NCBI RefSeq assembly: GCF_003001935.1
Contig: NZ_PVNG01000011.1
Coordinates: 62,001-126,000, forward strand
Length of the DNA: 64,000 bases
Source: Nonomuraea fuscirosea
GTDB taxonomy: Bacteria; Actinomycetota; Actinomycetes; Streptosporangiales; Streptosporangiaceae
Direction: 5' to 3'
Shown: positions 60,522 to 64,000 of the stretch, piece by piece
Layout: each line of letters starts with the position of its first letter
Position numbering within the stretch: position 1 is the stretch's first letter
Program-made: the position numbers and the translations under genes
The notes under the pieces: model-generated
Databases searched by the model: none
The model's input: only the letters and a program-made list of their open reading frames with translations
Told to the model about the DNA's origin: nothing

Positions 60522-61306
60522 GCGCGCGCGAAGTCGGTGAAGTCCCTGGCCGGGCGGCCGAGGGCCTGGCGCACGCCGTCGGTGACGGTGGCGTTGCGGC
60601 CGTCCAGGATGTCGGTGAACAGGTGGGTCAGGCCGTGCGCCTCGCCGACGGTCACGCCGTGCTCGACGGCCGAGGTCACGTACTCCTCTGGCGTGACCCG
60701 GAGGAACACGATCGTCCTTCCTGTGGCCCGGGAGAGCTCGGCCGCCACGTCGGCGAACGTCAGCAGCCGGGGCCCCGTCAGCTCGTACAGCCTGCCCGCG
60801 TGCCCCTCCTCGGTGAACGCCGCCACCGCGACGTCCACGATGTCCTCCACGTCCACGAACGGCTCGGGCACGTCGGCGGCGGGCAGCGCGATGACGCCGT
60901 CGAGGACCGAGCCGAGCAGGAAGTCCTCGCTGAAGTTCTGCATGAACCAGGAGCAGCGCAGCACCGTCCACTCCGCGCCCGACTCCCGCACCGTCCGCTC
61001 GCTGGCCTGCGCCTCCGGCTCGCCCCGGCCGGACAGCAGCACCAGCCGCCGCGCGCCCGAGCTCACGGCCAGCTCCGTGAACGCCTTGACGTCGTCGTAC
61101 GCGCCGGGAAAGGCCAGGTCGGGATAGTAGGACAGGTAGACGGCCGTCACGCCGTCGAGCGCGTCGCGCCAGGTCGAGCGGTCCTGCCAGTCGAAGGCGG
61201 GGGAGGCGGAGCGCGACCCGATCCGTACGGGCAGGCCACGCGCGCTGAGCCGGTCGGCGATGCGGCGGCCGGTCTTCCCGGTGCCGCCGAGAACGAGAAT
61301 CGTCAT
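60497..61306 (-). CDS. NmrA-like NAD(P)-binding oxidoreductase
   Basis: A 269-residue atypical SDR: TILVLGGTGKTGRRIADRL at 2-20 is the NAD(P)-binding glycine motif; no YxxxK active site is visible, so it may be a quinone reductase-like (QOR2) enzyme or a redox sensor. FVDVEDIVDVAVAAFTE and ELTGPRLLTFADVAAELS are typical of this group. It is divergent from an AraC-family regulator, a common arrangement in which the regulator controls the reductase. Confidence 0.85.
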   Translation of the reverse strand: MTILVLGGTGKTGRRIADRLSARGLPVRIGSRSASPAFDWQDRSTWRDALDGVTAVYLSYYPDLAFPGAYDDVKAFTELAVSSGARRLVLLSGRGEPEAQASERTVRESGAEWTVLRCSWFMQNFSEDFLLGSVLDGVIALPAADVPEPFVDVEDIVDVAVAAFTEEGHAGRLYELTGPRLLTFADVAAELSRATGRTIVFLRVTPEEYVTSAVEHGVTVGEAHGLTHLFTDILDGRNATVTDGVRQALGRPARDFTDFARASAQVWKR

Positions 61307-61381
61307 GCCTCTAGTAAGTCCCGATACCGATAAGACTCTCCATGGTTGAGAAGCGCAATCCCATATGCGATCGTCTACCCC

Positions 61382-62296
61382 ATGGACCAGCTCGCGGCGC
61401 TCCTGGACGGCCCGAGAGCGCGCGGCGCCTTCCTGCTCCGGACGATCCTGGCCCCGCCCTGGGGGCTGCGCATCCAGGACGAGGCGCCGCTGTCGCTGGT
61501 GGCGCAGGTCCGCGGCGATTCGTGGATCACGTTCGACGGCGGCGACCCCGTTCACCTGGAGGCGGGGCAGGTGGCCATCGCGCGGGGGCCGGAGCCGTAC
61601 ACGATGACGGACGAACCCGGCACCAAGCCGCAGATCATCATCGACCCGGGCCAGCGCTGCACCACCCTCGACGGCGAGTCGCTCTACGAGAGCATGGACC
61701 TCGGCGTACGGACGTGGGGCAACGACCCGGAGGGCCCCACCGTGCTGCTGACCGGCACCTACACCATGGAGGGCGAGGTCACCCGGCGGCTGCTGGAGGC
61801 GCTGCCCCAGCTCATCGTGCAGCCGGGCGGCCCGCTGATCTCGCTGCTCGGCGCGGAGATCGTCAAGGACGAGCCGGGCCAGGAGGCGGTCCTCGACCGG
61901 CTGCTCGACCTGCTGCTCATCGCGGTGCTGCGGGCCCACTTCGCCACGAACGAGGCTCCCGCCTGGTACCGCGCGATGAGCGACCCCGTCGTCGGCAAGG
62001 CCATGCGCCTGCTGCACAACAACCCCGCCCACCCGTGGACCGTGGCCGCGCTGGCCACCGAGGTGGGCGTGTCCAGGGCCTCGCTGGCCAGGCGCTTCAC
62101 CGAGCTGGTCGGCGAGCCGCCGATGGCCTTCCTCACCGACTGGCGCCTCGCCCTGGCCGCCGACCTGCTGCGAGAGCCCGACGCCACGATCGGCTCCGTG
62201 GCCAGGAAGGTCGGGTACGGCAGCCCGTTCGCGCTCAGCGCGGCCTTCAAACGCGTCCGCGGCATCACCCCGCAGGAACACCGGGCCGTCCGGTGA
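61382..62296 (+). CDS. AraC-family regulator with Cupin_6 sensor domain
   Basis: A 304-residue regulator: N-terminal cupin (Cupin_6) domain (residues about 1-180; SLVAQVRGDSWITFDGG, LEAGQVAIARG) and a C-terminal double HTH (WTVAALATEVGVSRASLARRFTELVG and DATIGSVARKVGYGSPFALSAAFKRV). Start at ATG 61382; an earlier ATG is in frame but non-conserved. Divergent from the NmrA-like gene, its likely target, with 75 bp between starts. The stop overlaps the GTG of the next gene. Confidence 0.9.
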   Translation: MDQLAALLDGPRARGAFLLRTILAPPWGLRIQDEAPLSLVAQVRGDSWITFDGGDPVHLEAGQVAIARGPEPYTMTDEPGTKPQIIIDPGQRCTTLDGESLYESMDLGVRTWGNDPEGPTVLLTGTYTMEGEVTRRLLEALPQLIVQPGGPLISLLGAEIVKDEPGQEAVLDRLLDLLLIAVLRAHFATNEAPAWYRAMSDPVVGKAMRLLHNNPAHPWTVAALATEVGVSRASLARRFTELVGEPPMAFLTDWRLALAADLLREPDATIGSVARKVGYGSPFALSAAFKRVRGITPQEHRAVR

Positions 62297-62799
62297 AGCC
62301 GCTGCTCCTGCTCGACGTGGACGGCGTGCTCAACCCGATGGGACGGCCGAACCCCGACTTCCGGCGTTACCGGTGCACGGTCGGCGGCGAGGTCTACACC
62401 GTGCACCTCAACCCCCGCCACGGCCGCCGCCTGCTCGACCTGGCCCTGACCACCGGCTCCGAGCTGGTCTGGGCCACCACCTGGGAGCACCACGCCAACG
62501 ACTGGATCGCTCCCCGGATCGGCCTGCCCTCCCTGCCGGTCATCTCCTTGAGCCCCGACGTGCCCTGTGAGCAGGGGGAGATGTTCAAGACGCCGCACGT
62601 GGCGGCGTACGCGGGGCGGCGGCCGTTCGTCTGGTTCGACGACCAGGTGTGGGCGGAGGACGAGGAGTATCTCAGGGTGCGTCAGGGTCTGACCGACTTC
62701 CTGCTCGTTCACGTGGATCCGGAACGGGGACTGACCAGCCGACATCTGGGCATGGCACATGATTGGCTGACCCTTACAGGGTTTTCTCAGGGTTCCTGA
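62293..62799 (+). CDS. HAD-like domain-containing protein
   Basis: A 168-residue protein whose first strand has the HAD nucleophile motif LLLDVDGVLNP (D8 and D10); the second half includes FVWFDDQVWAEDEEYL, matching the distal acidic motif. The intervening SELVWATTWEHHAND is typical of a small actinomycete family annotated only as HAD domain-containing. Phosphatase activity is possible but unproved. GTG start, four-base overlap with the AraC gene. Confidence 0.8.
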   Translation: MKPLLLLDVDGVLNPMGRPNPDFRRYRCTVGGEVYTVHLNPRHGRRLLDLALTTGSELVWATTWEHHANDWIAPRIGLPSLPVISLSPDVPCEQGEMFKTPHVAAYAGRRPFVWFDDQVWAEDEEYLRVRQGLTDFLLVHVDPERGLTSRHLGMAHDWLTLTGFSQGS

Positions 62800-62862
62800 C
62801 GGGAGTCTGACGGCCCGCTCGTCCGTTCTCCCAGTAGGTTCGACACCACACGGAGGAACAGC

Positions 62863-63054
62863 ATGTACCGCTCACGAGAGCACAGGATCCTGGCCGGCGT
62901 CTGCGGCGGTCTGGCCGACAAGATGGGCCTGCCCCCTACCCTCGTCCGGATCCTCTGGCTGCTGCTGTCGCTCATCCCGGGACCGCTGTGGGTGGTCTAC
63001 GTCGCCATGTGGATCCTGGTCCCGGAAGAGCCGAAGGGCTACCGGGCCGCCTGA
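62863..63054 (+). CDS. PspC-domain membrane protein
   Basis: A 63-residue protein with the PspC motif (REHRILAGVCGGLADKMGLPPTLVR) and one or two membrane helices (ILWLLLSLIPGPLWVVYVAMWILV). PspC proteins take part in envelope stress responses; here no psp regulator is present. A GGAGG site precedes the ATG. It is followed by a strong hairpin at 63065. Confidence 0.9.
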   Translation: MYRSREHRILAGVCGGLADKMGLPPTLVRILWLLLSLIPGPLWVVYVAMWILVPEEPKGYRAA

Positions 63055-63064
63055 ACGTGAGGGA

Positions 63065-63090
63065 GGGCGGGGACGAAGGCGTCCTCGCCC
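63065..63090 (+). terminator. GC-rich hairpin after the PspC gene
   Basis: GGGCGGGGACG (63065-63075) and CGTCCTCGCCC (63080-63090) form an 11-bp stem with one G-U pair and an AAGG loop. There is no T run, as is common in high-GC actinomycetes. Located 11 bases after the stop. Confidence 0.6.
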
Positions 63091-63133
63091 GCCCGCGTGC
63101 GTCTCCATCGAGGGCCCGGCATATCCTCGAACC

Positions 63134-63769
63134 ATGAGGGCAAGGCCGCTGACGCTCATCCAGGATGAGCTGGTCGACTACGACAAGGCGATGGAGCGCA
63201 TGACCGACCTCGTCGGGCAGCGCCAACGGGACGAGCGTCCTGACACGCTCTGGCTGCTCAGCCATCCGTCCGTCTACACGATCGGGCGCCGCACCCCGAC
63301 CGCCCACCTGCCCGACCCCTCCCGCGGCATCCCCGTCATGGAGACCGGGCGCGGCGGCCAGCTCACCTATCACGGTCCCGGCCAGCTCGTCGGCTACCTG
63401 ATCGTCAAGCTGGGCGCGGACGAGGGCATCGTCGACTACGTGCGCGAGGTGGAGCTGCGGCTGGTCGAGGCGCTGGGCAAGCTGGGGCTGCCCGCCGAGC
63501 GCCGGGACACGCCACCGGGATCCGAGCTGCTGACCGGGGTCTGGACGGCCGAGACCGGGCGCAAGATCGTGTCCATCGGGATGCGGCAGAGCCGGGGCGT
63601 CACCAGCCACGGGTTCGCGCTCAACGTCGACGGCGATCTGACGCCGTGGGACTGGGCGGTCGCGTGCGGCATGCCGGACGTGGACATGACCTCGCTCAAG
63701 CGGGAGCTGGGCGACACTGCCATGGACGACGTACGCGCGACCGTGGCGGGGGCCTTCGAGGCGTCCTGA
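63134..63769 (+). CDS. lipB: Octanoyl-ACP:protein N-octanoyltransferase
   Basis: A 211-residue LipB: transfers octanoyl groups from acyl carrier protein to lipoyl domains of 2-oxoacid dehydrogenases and GcvH. Diagnostic motifs RGGQLTYHGPGQLVGY near 75, catalytic lysine K144 in GRKIVSIGM, GVTSHGFALNV and catalytic cysteine C178 in VACGMPDV. ATG start. lipA is not in the window; the next gene encodes an unrelated secreted protein. Confidence 0.95.
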   Translation: MRARPLTLIQDELVDYDKAMERMTDLVGQRQRDERPDTLWLLSHPSVYTIGRRTPTAHLPDPSRGIPVMETGRGGQLTYHGPGQLVGYLIVKLGADEGIVDYVREVELRLVEALGKLGLPAERRDTPPGSELLTGVWTAETGRKIVSIGMRQSRGVTSHGFALNVDGDLTPWDWAVACGMPDVDMTSLKRELGDTAMDDVRATVAGAFEAS

Positions 63770-63855
63770 CGGGAGCGCTCCGCGGTCGGTTCTCGGAGGA
63801 TGGCGGCGCCTGACCGGTGTCGTCATCCTTTCGGAGGAAATCTGGTTATTTTCCG

Positions 63856-63871
63856 CACGGCCACGGCCGTG
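63856..63871. promoter_or_regulatory. 16-bp inverted repeat upstream of the secreted-protein gene
   Basis: CACGGCC-AC-GGCCGTG, 7-bp arms and a 2-bp spacer, 65 bases before the next start codon. Regulator site or terminator remnant; the rest of the 166-bp gap shows nothing else. Confidence 0.35.
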
Positions 63872-63935
63872 TATGCGCGATGATCCGCTTCGGTCGCACG
63901 CCCCGACGGGGGGATCGACTGATGATAGGAGCATC

Positions 63936-64000
63936 GTGCGAAGCAGATTTTCCCTGGTCGCCGCCGCCTTCCTGGCGCTGGCGACGGTATTACCCGTCTC
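63936..64000 (+). CDS. Start of a secreted protein, cut by the window edge
   Basis: Only 21 codons are visible: a GTG start with AGGAG 6 bases before it and a signal-peptide-like sequence, MRSRFSLVAAAFLALATVLPV, with a positive N-region and a hydrophobic core. The mature part lies outside the window, so no function can be given. Confidence 0.6.
   Translation, partial: MRSRFSLVAAAFLALATVLPV

Overview
The window is about 64 kb of very GC-rich DNA with frequent GTG and TTG starts and tightly packed, often overlapping genes. Gene content points to a filamentous actinomycete, most likely Streptosporangiaceae (Nonomuraea-like). This is an inference from protein style, the rpmG-MaoC-MaoC-murB order, a rifamycin-associated element in front of helR and LAL-type regulators. 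It reads as chromosomal. No phage, plasmid, rRNA, intact insertion sequence or CRISPR array was seen.

Layout. 0-3.7 kb: a serine beta-lactamase-like gene and a partial hypothetical gene, divergent from a fused IS30-type HTH/MarR regulator with a conspicuous repeated operator, then a threonine dehydratase-like enzyme. 3.7-6 kb: RNA polymerase-recycling ATPase HelR behind a rifamycin-associated element. 6.2-9.8 kb: Tat-exported FAD oxidoreductase and a NarL-type two-component pair. 9.9-14.4 kb: divergent glycan-type cluster (GT2, epimerase, membrane GT87-like protein, DUF2064 transferase, methyltransferase). 14.5-15.5 kb: secreted GH11 xylanase with CBM2. 15.8-19.3 kb: ABC exporter plus a second two-component pair. 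19.7-21.9 kb: two low-complexity proteins, one carrying an SRPBCC domain between LEA-like and poly-acidic regions. 22-25.2 kb: flavin reductase, NUDIX and a DrrAB-like exporter. 25.4-27.3 kb: kinase pseudogene and two cell-wall hydrolases.

27.4-32.7 kb is the housekeeping core: tRNA-Thr, tRNA-Met, rpmG, two MaoC dehydratases, a GT-A-like protein, murB, and a GDT1-family transporter behind a yybP-ykoY manganese riboswitch. 32.7-39.5 kb: a large LAL regulator, a small basic protein, and deoC with two aldehyde dehydrogenases, the second lacking its catalytic half. 39.5-48.3 kb: BBE-like oxidoreductase, amidase, threonine synthase-like enzyme, an ArsR-HrpB-GNAT-like operon divergent from an MFS exporter. 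48.3-53.2 kb: LysR regulator, two SDRs, membrane proteins and uppP. 53.2-60.4 kb: a MurR/RpiR regulator divergent from a C45 acyltransferase/peptidase and a complete five-gene peptide ABC importer, an apparent uptake-and-deacylation unit. 60.5-64 kb: an NmrA-like oxidoreductase divergent from an AraC regulator, HAD-like protein, PspC-domain protein, lipB and the start of a secreted protein.

A recurrent feature is short tandem repeats beginning at, or just past, the 3' ends of genes, at nine loci with unrelated units of about 10 to 48 bp. Most include the stop codon.
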